A stretch of DNA of 64,000 nt from Halorientalis sp. IM1011 (lineage in GTDB: Archaea; Halobacteriota; Halobacteria; Halobacteriales; Haloarculaceae), in assembly GCF_001989615.1 (NCBI RefSeq), contig NZ_CP019067.1, positions 3,038,001 through 3,102,000 of the forward strand. Reading direction: 5' to 3'. Under the pieces are notes generated by a model. The model had not been told where the DNA came from and ran no database searches. It was given only the letters and a program-made list of their open reading frames with translations. Shown one piece after another: positions 1-7,860 of the stretch. The position numbers and the translations under genes were made by a program. The stretch's first letter is position 1. Every line of letters starts with the position of its first letter.

Positions 1-117
1 GTCGAGCAGTGAGAGTATCCGTCGACGTCGACTGTCCGCGAGGACCGTGAACAGCTGTGACGTGGTCCGCGGCTCGGCCTGGTCGGTTTCCAACTGGACC
101 GGTGCTTTGCTGGTCAT
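1..117 (-). CDS. HTH transcriptional regulator (partial, C-terminus outside window)
   Basis: Only the first 39 codons are present, starting at the ATG read leftwards from 117; the rest lies beyond the window edge. The visible protein contains LFTVLADSRRRRILSLLD, the first-helix signature of the haloarchaeal winged-helix families (DUF7344/ArsR-like) in which a 'LxNxRRRxIL' segment opens the DNA-binding domain. A TATA-like stretch lies immediately upstream (about 120-135, reverse strand), which supports this start. Its target cannot be inferred. Confidence 0.6.
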   Translation of the reverse strand, partial: MTSKAPVQLETDQAEPRTTSQLFTVLADSRRRRILSLLD

Positions 118-294
118 GTAACTATACCTTTCTCGGTAGCGGGGTTGACTCTGCTGCCAAAACGATTAGGGAGTCCCGATGGCGAACCGCCCGACTCGAC
201 CGAATACGCCGGTAATAGTGCCCTACGCCCCGTAACCGCGGCTGAAGCCCTCACCGAGCGTACCACTCGGGCACGGAGACGCCGCCGGCAACAC

Positions 295-302
295 AGTTAA
301 CA
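295..302 (+). promoter_or_regulatory. TATA box of the iron-sulfur carrier gene
   Basis: AGTTAACA lies about 27 bases before the ATG at 326, the normal distance from an archaeal TATA centre to the transcription start. The mRNA is therefore probably leaderless. Inferred from spacing only. Confidence 0.4.
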
Positions 303-325
303 CCGTTCGCCGAATACGTTCGTCC

Positions 326-685
326 ATGAGCGGAACCTCTGCGGCCACCGAGACGGAGATCGAGGTTACGGAAACCGCGGCCGAGGAGGCGGTCCGGTTG
401 CTGGAGAGCGAAGAGATGGACACAGACGTGGCCGGACTGCGCCTGTTCGTCCAGCAGGGCGGCTGCGCCGGGCTCTCCTACGGCATGCGATTCGACTACG
501 AACCCGAAAGCGAGGACACGGTCTTCGAACACCACGGTCTCCGCGTGTTCGTCGACGAGGCCAGCATGAACTACATCGAGGGAAGCGTCCTCGACTTCGA
601 GGACGGCCTGCAGGGCGAGGGGTTCCACGTCGAGAACCCCAACGTGGTCTCGGAGTGTGGCTGTGGCGAGAGTTTCCGGACCTAG
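326..685 (+). CDS. A-type iron-sulfur cluster carrier (HesB/IscA/ErpA family)
   Basis: A 119-residue protein with the A-type carrier fold. The three conserved cysteines are visible: Cys47 in GGCAGLSY, and Cys111 and Cys113 in the C-terminal ECGCGESF motif. These bind an Fe-S cluster or iron for transfer to apo-proteins in the cytoplasm. Residues 1-12 are an unconserved acidic tail, as often in haloarchaeal versions. The start at 326 sits one TATA spacing after AGTTAACA. The gene is monocistronic and converges on dodecin, and the two stop codons interlock in one CTAG (682-685). The exact paralogue (IscA, ErpA or SufA type) cannot be decided from sequence alone. Confidence 0.9.
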   Translation: MSGTSAATETEIEVTETAAEEAVRLLESEEMDTDVAGLRLFVQQGGCAGLSYGMRFDYEPESEDTVFEHHGLRVFVDEASMNYIEGSVLDFEDGLQGEGFHVENPNVVSECGCGESFRT

Positions 686-882
686 TCGGCCAGCTCGAAG
701 GCCACCTCAACCTCCGCCTGGTACTCGCGATTTTCCGCGGCCGCGATCTCGACACCCATCTCCTCTACCTCGACCCAGTAGACGTTGTCGAGGGTGTTCT
801 CCGCACGGTCGACCGCGTCGTCGACCGCCGCATCGAAACTCTCCGAACTCGTACCGATCAGCGTGATTTTCTTGAAAACCAT
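682..882 (-). CDS. Dodecin, flavin-storage protein
   Basis: A 66-residue protein beginning [12 protein letters not shown], matching dodecin over its full length. Dodecins form hollow dodecamers that stack flavins pairwise; in the Halobacterium protein Trp36 sandwiches the isoalloxazine and Gln55 contacts it. Both residues occupy the same positions here (W36 in NVYWVEVE, Q55 in NREYQAEV), so riboflavin or lumichrome binding of the archaeal type is well supported. The reading frame stays open upstream of 882, but the family start is the ATG at 882, preceded by a TATA-like GTTTTAACA around 924-933. It converges on the HesB-type gene with overlapping stops. Confidence 0.93.
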   Translation of the reverse strand: MVFKKITLIGTSSESFDAAVDDAVDRAENTLDNVYWVEVEEMGVEIAAAENREYQAEVEVAFELAD

Positions 883-1100
883 AGTTGTCGTTCCCAACGG
901 CGACCGCTCATTCGTCGCTTGCTGTGTTAAAACTTGGCACGGGGGCGAACCCTTTTGTACGGAACCGTGACCAGTCCGGCCCGTGCGCTGACGGTCGACC
1001 GGCACGGTCGAGGCGGGTGTGCGATCCGCCGTGTCGGGGCGAAACTGGATCGCCTGCTCGCTATGGCGTGCAGCGGCGGCTCGATCGGCTGGACGCAGTG

Positions 1101-1820
1101 TCAGGCGTCCGGATCGAGGTTGTCGAGGTGGTGTCGTGCCTGCGCCAGGGCCCCTTCGTCGCCCTCGGAGAGATAGTGGCCGACGGCCTGTGCGGCTCCA
1201 ATGAGCGCCTCGCTATCGGCCAGTGACACGTCGCCGTCGAGGGCCTCGACGCGCTTGCGGTGCTCGCGCAGCGAACCCAGGAGGTCCCGTGCGAGTTCGT
1301 CGGGTTCGTCGTCGAGGTAGGTCCGAAGATCGCCGTGGTAATCGTCGACGGCACTGGCGTAGGCCAGGCCGCGAGCAGCGCGCATCGACTCCGGCACGGC
1401 CGACGGGCCGGGCCGTTCGCCCTGATCGGCACCGCGTAGCAACTCCAGCACGTAGTACTCCTCCTCGTCGTCGATCCGCATGCTGTGGTCCAGTTGCGTC
1501 GCGGCGTGGGCGAGTTCCAGCGCCGCGAGGTAGGCACCGTCAAGTGCCCGAAGTTCGCCGGCGTCGATGAACCCCTGCTGTCGGACGTACTCCCGACACC
1601 GCTCGGCGGCGTCTGCAGCCAGTTCGGACAGTGGGTCGTCGTCGATGCGGTTGCGCACGTCGGTCAGATCGAGCGACACGGCGCTCGCGGTGTGTTCCGT
1701 CCGGTCGTCGACGCCGACGCTCCGGAGGCTCCCACACTCGGGGCACTCGACGCTCCCGGTGTCGTAGTACGACCAGCGCGTCCCACAGGACTGACACTCC
1801 CGGTCCCCGCGGATCTTCAT
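1101..1820 (-). CDS. Haloarchaeal zinc-ribbon protein, function unknown
   Basis: A 239-residue protein with an N-terminal zinc ribbon (CQSC at about residues 8-11, CPEC at about 26-29), followed by a mainly helical acidic region of about 200 residues with no catalytic motif that I recognise. The ribbon spacing resembles rubredoxin-like or TFB-like ribbons, but no cyclin folds follow, so it is not a TFB. The frame is open further upstream, but the sequence before [12 protein letters not shown] lacks haloarchaeal protein character, so the ATG at 1820 is chosen. It is divergent from the small gene at 1923. Confidence 0.75.
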   Translation of the reverse strand: MKIRGDRECQSCGTRWSYYDTGSVECPECGSLRSVGVDDRTEHTASAVSLDLTDVRNRIDDDPLSELAADAAERCREYVRQQGFIDAGELRALDGAYLAALELAHAATQLDHSMRIDDEEEYYVLELLRGADQGERPGPSAVPESMRAARGLAYASAVDDYHGDLRTYLDDEPDELARDLLGSLREHRKRVEALDGDVSLADSEALIGAAQAVGHYLSEGDEGALAQARHHLDNLDPDA

Positions 1821-1922
1821 ACCCGACCCTTTCGGTGCCAGCCTCAAAACTGGCCCGCTCGCGCCCCGTTTCGGCCCCAGTGAGTGTGAAAATACTTCCC
1901 TCTCCTGGCCCTGCACTCGAAT

Positions 1923-2069
1923 ATGCGCGACGAAGAGGAGATCCGCGAGCAGTACGAGTTCCTGAAAGAACAGCTCGACGACGAGAACATGAACCACCAG
2001 GGCGTCAGACAGATGTTCACGTACTACAAGCGGGCTCTGGGGTGGGTGCTCGAGGAAGAGTATATCTGA
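1923..2069 (+). CDS. Small conserved-type acidic protein (48 aa)
   Basis: A short ATG-to-TGA frame encoding 48 residues, starting MRDEEEIREQYEFLKEQ and ending LEEEYI. The composition (Asp/Glu-rich, helical, one aromatic pair YY, one Trp) is that of a real haloarchaeal protein, and the reading frame uses G/C at third positions throughout. A TATA-like GAAAATAC at about 1887-1894 lies about 30 bases upstream. The predicted fold is two amphipathic helices; the function is unknown. Small size makes this less certain than its neighbours. Confidence 0.6.
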   Translation: MRDEEEIREQYEFLKEQLDDENMNHQGVRQMFTYYKRALGWVLEEEYI

Positions 2070-2179
2070 TCGGTCACTCTACTCCGCCGAGAGTCGACGG
2101 CTGGCTAAGACTCGGACACAGAAATTGAAAAATAACGGCAAACGGCGAAACGGCGAATAGGATTGGCGTGGCCGGTACA

Positions 2180-2310
2180 TTTAAGTGATTATGGCTACTG
2201 CGTTCAGGTGACGCTTCGCTTGGAGGGCCGAAGCGTCAGCGGGGACCAATTCAGGGCGGCAAGCAACCACGCGGGGTCTTTTCACCTCCGCGTGGTTCGC
2301 TTTCCATTCG
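2180..2310 (+). ncRNA. Candidate small structured RNA with two 10-bp hairpins
   Basis: A TATA-like TTTAAGT (2180-2186) predicts transcription from about 2207. Directly there a perfect 10-bp stem begins (TGACGCTTCG 2209-2218 with CGAAGCGTCA 2229-2238, 10-nt loop). A second perfect 10-bp stem follows (AACCACGCGG 2265-2274 with CCGCGTGGTT 2288-2297, 13-nt loop). The stretch lies between the ends of two genes and has no convincing coding frame; a 64-codon frame at 2163-2357 has an unusual non-acidic composition. It does not resemble tRNA, SRP RNA or RNase P RNA. The RNA assignment is inference. The 2070-2179 part holds only a short tandem run of CGGCAAA-like units (about 2136-2157). Confidence 0.4.
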
Positions 2311-2343
2311 ACGTGTACTACGACCGAAGAGTTACAGGATTAC

Positions 2344-2622
2344 TTACTCGATACTGAGCGATCCGTCGGAGCCACTGGTATCTTCGTCCCACTCGAGTTC
2401 GAACTCGATACTCAATTCGCCGGGCGCGTCGGTCGGCCCCTCTCGTTCGGCTTTGACCTCGAATTCGACGTTCGCTGGCGGTTCCATCGTGACGGACTGG
2501 TCGCCCGCTTCGAGGGTGATCGGTCCGCCGTCGTCCAGTTTGTCGGCCACCGTCCGCAGGTAGGTCGCGACGTCTTCGCGGCTCTGTACGTGCTCGGTCT
2601 CGAACAGCACTTTCTCGGGCAT
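2344..2622 (-). CDS. Amphi-Trp domain-containing protein
   Basis: A 92-residue acidic protein of the amphi-Trp family (TIGR04354 type): a short beta-alpha-beta unit with the pattern E-x-x-x-S-R-E-x-x-A-x-x-L-R-x-x-A-D-x-L, followed by a G-x-I-T-L strand and a Glu/Asp-rich tail ending in ELEWDEDTSGSDGSLSIE. The family is widespread in haloarchaea with no established function. The ATG at 2622 (MPEKVLFETE) is preferred over one six codons upstream because family members start at this point. It is convergent with the candidate RNA and divergent from the PadR gene. Confidence 0.75.
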   Translation of the reverse strand: MPEKVLFETEHVQSREDVATYLRTVADKLDDGGPITLEAGDQSVTMEPPANVEFEVKAEREGPTDAPGELSIEFELEWDEDTSGSDGSLSIE

Positions 2623-2784
2623 AGATTGACCGTACACCACCGCGGCAGATAAACGTGGCAGTCGGAGACCTACCGGCCGAAATGTAGCGACACGTCAGAG
2701 AAACTCAGCGATAAGTTCGGGACTGTTTCTCCGATGTGATACGACGGAATCCGCACGAAATACCCCTCCAGACCCCTATGGACG

Positions 2785-2809
2785 TATCGAAGTTCGATAT
2801 GTTTATGAT
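2785..2809. promoter_or_regulatory. Palindrome plus TATA at the PadR gene promoter
   Basis: TATCGAA-G-TTCGATA (2785-2799) is a perfect 15-bp palindrome with a one-base centre. It is followed directly by GTTTATGAT (2801-2809), the probable TATA box of the PadR gene that starts at 2843. A dimeric repressor bound here would cover the BRE/TATA, so autoregulation by PadR is a reasonable inference. Confidence 0.5.
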
Positions 2810-2842
2810 ATTCCGACACTAATTGGGAGATGGACATTACCG

Positions 2843-3118
2843 ATGTACGACCTGACGGGATTCCAGCGTGACCTGCTGTACGTCATCGCCGGCCGGGAGG
2901 AACCACACGGGTTGGCGATCAAGGAGGAACTCGAAGAGTACTACGAGAAAGAGATCCATCACGGGCGCCTCTATCCGAACCTCGACACGCTCGTCGACAA
3001 GGGGCTGGTGGAGAAAGGCCAGCGCGACAGGCGGACGAACTTCTACAGCCTGACGCGACGCGGACGGCGGGAGATCGACGCCCGACGCGAGTGGGAAGAA
3101 CAGTACGTCGACCTCTGA
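2843..3118 (+). CDS. PadR-family transcriptional regulator
   Basis: A 91-residue winged-helix protein. The segment TGFQRDLLYVIAGREEPHGLAI is the PadR first helix, followed by the recognition helix and wing (HHGRLYPNLDTLVDKGLVEKG, residues about 39-59) and the RRTNFYSLTRRG beta wing. It lacks the long C-terminal coiled-coil domain of larger PadR proteins, as is usual for the haloarchaeal short form. PadR proteins are dimeric repressors relieved by small molecules. A 15-bp palindrome abuts its TATA box, which suggests autoregulation. The convergent AI-2E-type transporter is its neighbour, but the orientation gives no evidence of control. Confidence 0.88.
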   Translation: MYDLTGFQRDLLYVIAGREEPHGLAIKEELEEYYEKEIHHGRLYPNLDTLVDKGLVEKGQRDRRTNFYSLTRRGRREIDARREWEEQYVDL

Positions 3119-3187
3119 AACGGCTGGCGTGGTGTCGGGTCACGGATCTGTCGGAACCTGAGACCGAGGGGTCTCGTTCCCTTCGGG

Positions 3188-4405
3188 CTAGCGTGTTTTC
3201 GGTCCGTCGTCGCTGTTCGACGCCCCGTCTACCGGCTGGTCGGCCGGTGACGGATCGTCCGCATCGTCGTGGCTGCCGTCGACGCTATACTTCGGATCGT
3301 CCGGTGGTGGCGTCGTCTCGGTCCGCGTCAGGTACGTCGGATCGACGGCGACGGGGCGAATCGTCGCGCCCGAGAGTAATTCAGGCAGGACGATCCGGGC
3401 AAAGTGAAACACGAGGACGAGGATGATCGGGCCGAGAAAGATGCCGTGCCAGCCGAACAGCAGGGGACCGAGGATGTACGAGAACATGACGAGCCCGATG
3501 TGGAGGTTCCGCCCGGAGACGTACGGGCGGAGGATGAAGTCGGGCAACAGGTCGACGACGACGATGGTCACGCCAGCCACGAGCGCGACGAAGCCGAAAC
3601 CACCGTCCTGCAGATAGGCCGCGTAGCCGAGATACCCCAGCATCGGGACGTAGATGATCTTCATGCCCACGACCGGGATGAGGCTCGCGACGCCGGTCAA
3701 CACCCCCAGCAGTGCCGGGTAGGGGATCTGCAGGCTCGGCGGGCCGAGGAGGTTGAGCAGGTTGAACGAGATGGCGCCGATCGCGCCGGTGATGATGGCG
3801 TTGAGGATGTTACCGAAGAAGATGCTCACGAAGTCCTGGTCGACCGCTCTGGCGTACGTTTCGAGGACGCCCCGTTCGTCGCCGAACTGGATGAACCAGC
3901 GCGACAGCCGACTGCCGTCCTTGAGCATGTAGTACGCCAGCGCGAACATCACGAAGAGGTGCAACAGGCCGGTGCCGACGAATCCGATATAGTCGAGTGC
4001 GGCGAGGAGCGTGCTCTGTGCGGTTTCGACGCTGCCCTGTTCGATCAGCCCCGCGGGGTTCTCGACGATGTCGGAGACGTTGACGTACGGTTCGATCAGC
4101 ACCATCACCGGCCCGAGTTGGTCTCCGTTCAGTTTGTCCAGTTCCTGGAGGGCTATCGCGATGGTGTACGCGAGTAATGCGACGGCAGGCAGCGCGAAGA
4201 CGGCGAGCGAGAGAACGGCTGCGACGCTACGACGACGGATCCGTCGGCGGATGCGCTTGTACGCCGGTCGCGTCGCGTAGTAGATGAAGATGGCGAACAC
4301 GAAGGTACCGATGAAAGCGTGGACGACGTAGGCGACGATGAGGCCGAACACGGCCGCGAGACCCCACCAGAACGCTCGCGCCCGGTCGACGTCGAGATCG
4401 ACCAT
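3188..4405 (-). CDS. AI-2E family transporter (PerM-like membrane protein)
   Basis: A 405-residue polytopic membrane protein with the AI-2E exporter layout: two N-terminal membrane helices (about 10-40), a pair around 60-85, an extracytoplasmic segment (about 90-140), then four to five C-terminal helices including the family motif VDLLPDFILRPYVSGRNLHIG and LGPLLFGWHGIFLGPIIL. The tail (about 355-405) is hydrophilic and Asp-rich. Despite the name, family members act in various roles including Na+/H+ exchange, so the substrate is unknown. Monocistronic; divergent from the MgtC-like gene at 4500 and convergent with padR. Confidence 0.85.
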   Translation of the reverse strand: MVDLDVDRARAFWWGLAAVFGLIVAYVVHAFIGTFVFAIFIYYATRPAYKRIRRRIRRRSVAAVLSLAVFALPAVALLAYTIAIALQELDKLNGDQLGPVMVLIEPYVNVSDIVENPAGLIEQGSVETAQSTLLAALDYIGFVGTGLLHLFVMFALAYYMLKDGSRLSRWFIQFGDERGVLETYARAVDQDFVSIFFGNILNAIITGAIGAISFNLLNLLGPPSLQIPYPALLGVLTGVASLIPVVGMKIIYVPMLGYLGYAAYLQDGGFGFVALVAGVTIVVVDLLPDFILRPYVSGRNLHIGLVMFSYILGPLLFGWHGIFLGPIILVLVFHFARIVLPELLSGATIRPVAVDPTYLTRTETTPPPDDPKYSVDGSHDDADDPSPADQPVDGASNSDDGPKTR

Positions 4406-4468
4406 ACCCCCCGTTTTTCACCTTACCTAATAAGAACCGCGGAGGGCGCGGTGGGCGGCCGCCGTGGT

Positions 4469-4476
4469 ACTTAACC
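4469..4476 (+). promoter_or_regulatory. TATA box deciding the MgtC-like start
   Basis: ACTTAACC lies 24-31 bases before GTG 4500, which predicts a leaderless start there. An in-frame GTG at 4464 would sit upstream of this box and is therefore disfavoured. Confidence 0.45.
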
Positions 4477-4499
4477 GGCTCAAGGGCGTAGCCCGACGG

Positions 4500-5768
4500 G
4501 TGAATCTCCTCCTGCAGACGATCCCTGCACCGCTCGACGCCGAGGTGACGCGCCTGGTGCTGGCGGCGGCACTGGGGATGTTCCTCGGGCTGGAACGGGA
4601 GTGGTCACAGAAGACGGCCGGCATCCGGACGTTCGCCCTCATCGGCCTGCTCGGTGCCGTCTTCACCGTCGTCGGGGTCGAACTTCTGGTGGTCGCCGGA
4701 GCTGTACTGGTGATCGTCCAGGGCGTCGTTCTTGCGGTTCAGGGCCTCCTCTCGGAGGAAGAGGGGCTCTCGCTGACCACCTCGGTCTCGATGCTCGTCG
4801 CGTACGGGATGGGGGCGCTGGTCGCCCGCGGATACGTCCTCGAAGGCGTCACGGTGGCCGTCGTCTCGTCGCTGGTGCTGGTACTCAAGCGCGAACTCCA
4901 CAGTTTCGCCTGGGGGCTGTCCCACGAGGAACTCCAGTCGGTGACGGAGTTCGCCATCCTCGCGTTCGTCGTCTATCCGCTCCTGCCGGCCGGGTCGCGG
5001 AGTCTGACTGTCTCCTCTCTCACCGTGTCGCTCGAACCGCGTGTCGTCTGGCTGATGGTGGTCACCGTAGCGGGGATCGGCATCGTCAACTACGCCGTGG
5101 TCCAGACCTACGGCGGACGCGGGATCGCAGTGACGGGCTTTTTCGGCGGGCTGGCCTCCTCGACGGCGGTGGTCGGGACGATGCTCGATCACGTCCGCCA
5201 GCACGACCGGGCGACCTCCTACGCGGTGGCCGCCGTGTTGCTGGCCGACGCGGCGATGGCGTTGCGGAACCTCGTCATCGCGCTCGTGTTCACCCTCCAG
5301 TCCGGGGTTCTGCTGGGCGCTGTCGTCCCCCTCGGGGCGGTCGTGCTGGGGAGCGTCGCGGTGGCCGCCTACACCGCCGACTGGCGCGAGTCCGTCGACA
5401 TCGACCTCCAGAGCCCCTTCTCCCTGCGGCAGGCGCTCGGGTTCGGAGCCATCTTCCTGCTGATCGTCCTCGCGGGCAGCGTCGCCCGCCAGCTGTTCGG
5501 CACGGCCGGGTTCTACGTGACGGCGGCCATCTCGGGGCTGGTGTCGAGTGCGGGCGCGACGACTTCGGCGGTGGTGCTCTATCGCGGCGGGTCGCTCACC
5601 GGACCCGAAGCGGTGTTCGCGATCCTGCTGGCGACGGCAGCGAGCATCCTCGTCAAGGCGGGGCTGACCGTCGCCAGCCCGAACCGGGGGTTCGCCTACC
5701 GGGTCACCGCCTGGAGCCTCGCGCTCATGGCCGGCGCGACCCTCGTCACGGTCGCGATAACCGCCTGA
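4500..5768 (+). CDS. MgtC/SapB family membrane protein with DUF4010 domain
   Basis: A 422-residue integral membrane protein. Residues 10-140 are an MgtC/SapB domain with the diagnostic LGMFLGLEREWSQKTAGIRTF and ALIGLLGAV. Residues about 160-420 are the DUF4010 domain, with 8-9 membrane helices and the motif FFGGLASSTAVVG. MgtC domains modulate magnesium homeostasis or P-type ATPases in bacteria; in two-domain archaeal proteins the role is not established. The start is taken as GTG 4500 because of the TATA box at 4469; the alternative GTG 4464 would add 12 residues. Followed by the aminotransferase 73 bases downstream on the same strand, but that gene has its own TATA-like box. Confidence 0.82.
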   Translation: MNLLLQTIPAPLDAEVTRLVLAAALGMFLGLEREWSQKTAGIRTFALIGLLGAVFTVVGVELLVVAGAVLVIVQGVVLAVQGLLSEEEGLSLTTSVSMLVAYGMGALVARGYVLEGVTVAVVSSLVLVLKRELHSFAWGLSHEELQSVTEFAILAFVVYPLLPAGSRSLTVSSLTVSLEPRVVWLMVVTVAGIGIVNYAVVQTYGGRGIAVTGFFGGLASSTAVVGTMLDHVRQHDRATSYAVAAVLLADAAMALRNLVIALVFTLQSGVLLGAVVPLGAVVLGSVAVAAYTADWRESVDIDLQSPFSLRQALGFGAIFLLIVLAGSVARQLFGTAGFYVTAAISGLVSSAGATTSAVVLYRGGSLTGPEAVFAILLATAASILVKAGLTVASPNRGFAYRVTAWSLALMAGATLVTVAITA

Positions 5769-5841
5769 CCACCGCCCATCGAGGCGGCGACCGGGTGTGA
5801 CCGGACGAACTACTTATCGGATCGGCTACCGAATTGTTAGC

Positions 5842-7170
5842 ATGGACCGGGACAGTGTCGAGCCCGAGGTCGAGGAGTTGCCGGGCGAGCGGGCCCGGGA
5901 GCAGGTCGCCTACCACCACGAGACGGCCGCGCCGAGCACCTACGTTTACGAGTTCGTCTGGGATCACACGGCACCCGCGGCGGGACCGTTCTGCACGGAC
6001 GTGGACGGGAACGTGCTCATGGACTTCACCGGCCACGTCGGGGCGGCCCCGCTGGGCTACGACAATCCGACCCTGCGGGAGCGCCTCGCCGAGTTCGACC
6101 CGACCGACCCCACGAAGATCGCCGGGCAGGACTTCTACGCCGCCAGCGGCCCGGTCGGCGAGGCACCGATTCCCGGCCCTGCCGACCTGATGGACCGCCT
6201 CGTCGACGTGACCGACCACTACGGTATGGACACCGTCTTCCTCTCGAACAGCGGCGCGGAGGCCGTCGAGAACGCGATCAAGATCAGCTACGACCACACC
6301 GCCGGGAAGTACGCGATCACGTTCGAGGGGGCCTTCCACGGCCGGACGCTGGGGGCGCTCTCGCTCAACCGCTCGAAGGAGGTGTACCGCCGGCGGTTCC
6401 CCGAAATCGCCACCGTCCACGACGTGCCCTTCTGTTCCGACCGGACTTGCGACCCAGAGACCTGTGGGTGTGGCTTCTTCCTCGAGGACGGGTCCCGCCT
6501 CCGGCGGATGCTGGGGCCGGGAGGGTTCGTGAATCCCGACGAGGTCGCGTACGTCATCGTCGAACCGGTACAGGGCGAGGGCGGCTACCGGTTCCCCAGC
6601 GACGCCTTCGCGGCGGAACTGGCGGCGGTGGTCGACGAACACGATCTCCTGCTCGTGGCCGACGAGATCCAGTCGGGGATCGGTCGAACGGGGGAGTTCT
6701 GGGCGGCGGACCACTACCCGTTCGACCCCGACGTGATCGCGGCGGGCAAGGCGCTCCGGGTCGGTGCCACGATCGCCAGCGAGGACGTGTTCCCCGACGA
6801 GGAGAGTCGCCTCTCCTCGACGTGGGGCGCTGGCGACCTGCTGGCCTGCGCGCAGGGCGCGATCACGATCGACGTGATCCACGAGCAGAACCTGATGGAC
6901 AACGCCGTCGAACGCGGTCGGCAGTTCCGGGAAACGTTCGAGGCCGGACCGGCCATGACCGACGTTCGTGGGAAGGGACTGATGCTGGCCGTCGAGTTCG
7001 ACACGAAGGCGCGACGCGACGAGGTGATGGACGCGGCCTTCGGCCGCGGTCTGCTCACGCTCGGCTGCGGCCGGAAGACCCTGCGACTCCTCCCGCCGCT
7101 GGACGTGACCGAGCGGGAGATCGACCTCGGTGCGACCCTGCTGGCCGAGGCCGTCGCCGCGGCCGACTGA
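5842..7170 (+). CDS. Class III PLP-dependent aminotransferase
   Basis: A 442-residue enzyme of the GABA/acetylornithine aminotransferase family. Visible landmarks are the N-terminal DFTGHVGAAPLGYDNP, the PLP phosphate-binding FLSNSGAEAVENAIK, EGAFHGRTLGALSLNRSK, the cofactor Asp in LLVADEIQSGIGRTG, and the Schiff-base Lys303 in IAAGKALRVG. The amino donor and acceptor cannot be read from sequence; haloarchaeal relatives are annotated as GABA, ornithine or generic aspartate-family aminotransferases. An unusual Cys-rich insert sits at 198-210 (C198, C203, C208, C210), a possible metal site not found in textbook members. The ATG at 5842 is chosen over an upstream GTG at 5797 because the TATA-like TACTTATC (about 5812) lies between them. 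Confidence 0.88.
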   Translation: MDRDSVEPEVEELPGERAREQVAYHHETAAPSTYVYEFVWDHTAPAAGPFCTDVDGNVLMDFTGHVGAAPLGYDNPTLRERLAEFDPTDPTKIAGQDFYAASGPVGEAPIPGPADLMDRLVDVTDHYGMDTVFLSNSGAEAVENAIKISYDHTAGKYAITFEGAFHGRTLGALSLNRSKEVYRRRFPEIATVHDVPFCSDRTCDPETCGCGFFLEDGSRLRRMLGPGGFVNPDEVAYVIVEPVQGEGGYRFPSDAFAAELAAVVDEHDLLLVADEIQSGIGRTGEFWAADHYPFDPDVIAAGKALRVGATIASEDVFPDEESRLSSTWGAGDLLACAQGAITIDVIHEQNLMDNAVERGRQFRETFEAGPAMTDVRGKGLMLAVEFDTKARRDEVMDAAFGRGLLTLGCGRKTLRLLPPLDVTEREIDLGATLLAEAVAAAD

Positions 7171-7238
7171 CTCCTCGTTCCACTGCAGTCCCCGATGTCT
7201 GACGAAGATTTACAAGGTGTGGTGTGGTACCGATTAGC

Positions 7239-7463
7239 ATGTCTTCGGAGCCAGCCGGAACGGACGACGGTGTCGCGCCGCGGGAACAGGAGTTCACTGT
7301 CACGCGGAACAACACGTTCGAGTTCATGCCGGGCCCGCTGACCGGCATCTCCTGTCCCTGTTGTTTCAAGGACATGCTGCTGAAGGACGTGATCCGAGCG
7401 GGCGAGTGCAACAGCTGTGGCGCGGACCTGGAGCTGACGCTGACGGCGCGGGACGCCGACTGA
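7239..7463 (+). CDS. Small zinc-binding haloarchaeal protein
   Basis: A 74-residue protein with two Cys pairs: CPCC near residue 39 and CNSC about 20 residues later, enough for one zinc ribbon. The rest is acidic or short strands ending LELTLTARDAD. There is no enzymatic motif. The ATG 7239 lies about 27 bases after a TATA-like GATTTACA (7207-7214), so leaderless expression is likely; the upstream in-frame GTG 7224 is disfavoured. It follows the aminotransferase with its four-Cys insert by about 70 bases; a link is possible but unproven. Confidence 0.7.
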   Translation: MSSEPAGTDDGVAPREQEFTVTRNNTFEFMPGPLTGISCPCCFKDMLLKDVIRAGECNSCGADLELTLTARDAD

Positions 7464-7544
7464 TGGCGCAGCGGTGGTCGTTCTCGGTACGATCCGCCCT
7501 CCCGGACCCAACAGACCCTTTAGTCGGGTCCCCGAAGCAGGGCC

Positions 7545-7829
7545 ATGGCAGACACTGCGACGCTGACGATCGAGACCGAGGACGGCACCAGCGACGAACT
7601 CGAAGTCCCGACGGGACTGCTCGACATGCTCCGGGAGAGCGATGAGACCGACCCCGAGATCGTCGGCGACATCGCGATGATCGGCATGGCCCAGCGCATC
7701 CACGGCGCGATCCACCACGCGCAGGGCGAACCCGGCGAAGACGTACAGGCCGCCGAAGACGTGACGATGGATCTCTTCGAGGAGCGGTTCGGTCAGACCT
7801 TCGCCGACATGACCGGCCACGACCACTGA
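7545..7829 (+). CDS. Conserved haloarchaeal protein of unknown function (DUF7545-like)
   Basis: A 94-residue acidic protein beginning MADTATLTIETEDGTSDELEV (opening strands), followed by a helical segment (LLDMLRES, IVGDIAMIGMAQRIHGAIHHAQGE) and a C-terminal FGQTFADMTGHDH. I do not recognise a biochemical function. A TATA-like CCTTTAGT at about 7516-7523 supports the ATG at 7545 as a leaderless start. It converges on the riboflavin-pathway reductase, and the 31 bases between the stops end in a short T run (about 7856-7860). Confidence 0.7.
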   Translation: MADTATLTIETEDGTSDELEVPTGLLDMLRESDETDPEIVGDIAMIGMAQRIHGAIHHAQGEPGEDVQAAEDVTMDLFEERFGQTFADMTGHDH

Positions 7830-7860
7830 GCGGCGAGCCGACCAGTAGATTTCCGCGTTT

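Noticed and set aside
2163-2357. 64-codon open frame on the plus strand
   Set aside because: It crosses both perfect hairpins, is not acidic, and its start lies upstream of the likely transcription start; an RNA is a better reading.
3404-4177. Long plus-strand frame antisense to the AI-2E transporter
   Set aside because: A mirror of GC-rich codon use; the opposite strand encodes a clear membrane family.
4464-4502. GTG 4464 as the MgtC-like start
   Set aside because: It lies before the TATA box at 4469-4476, so a transcript starting downstream would not contain it.
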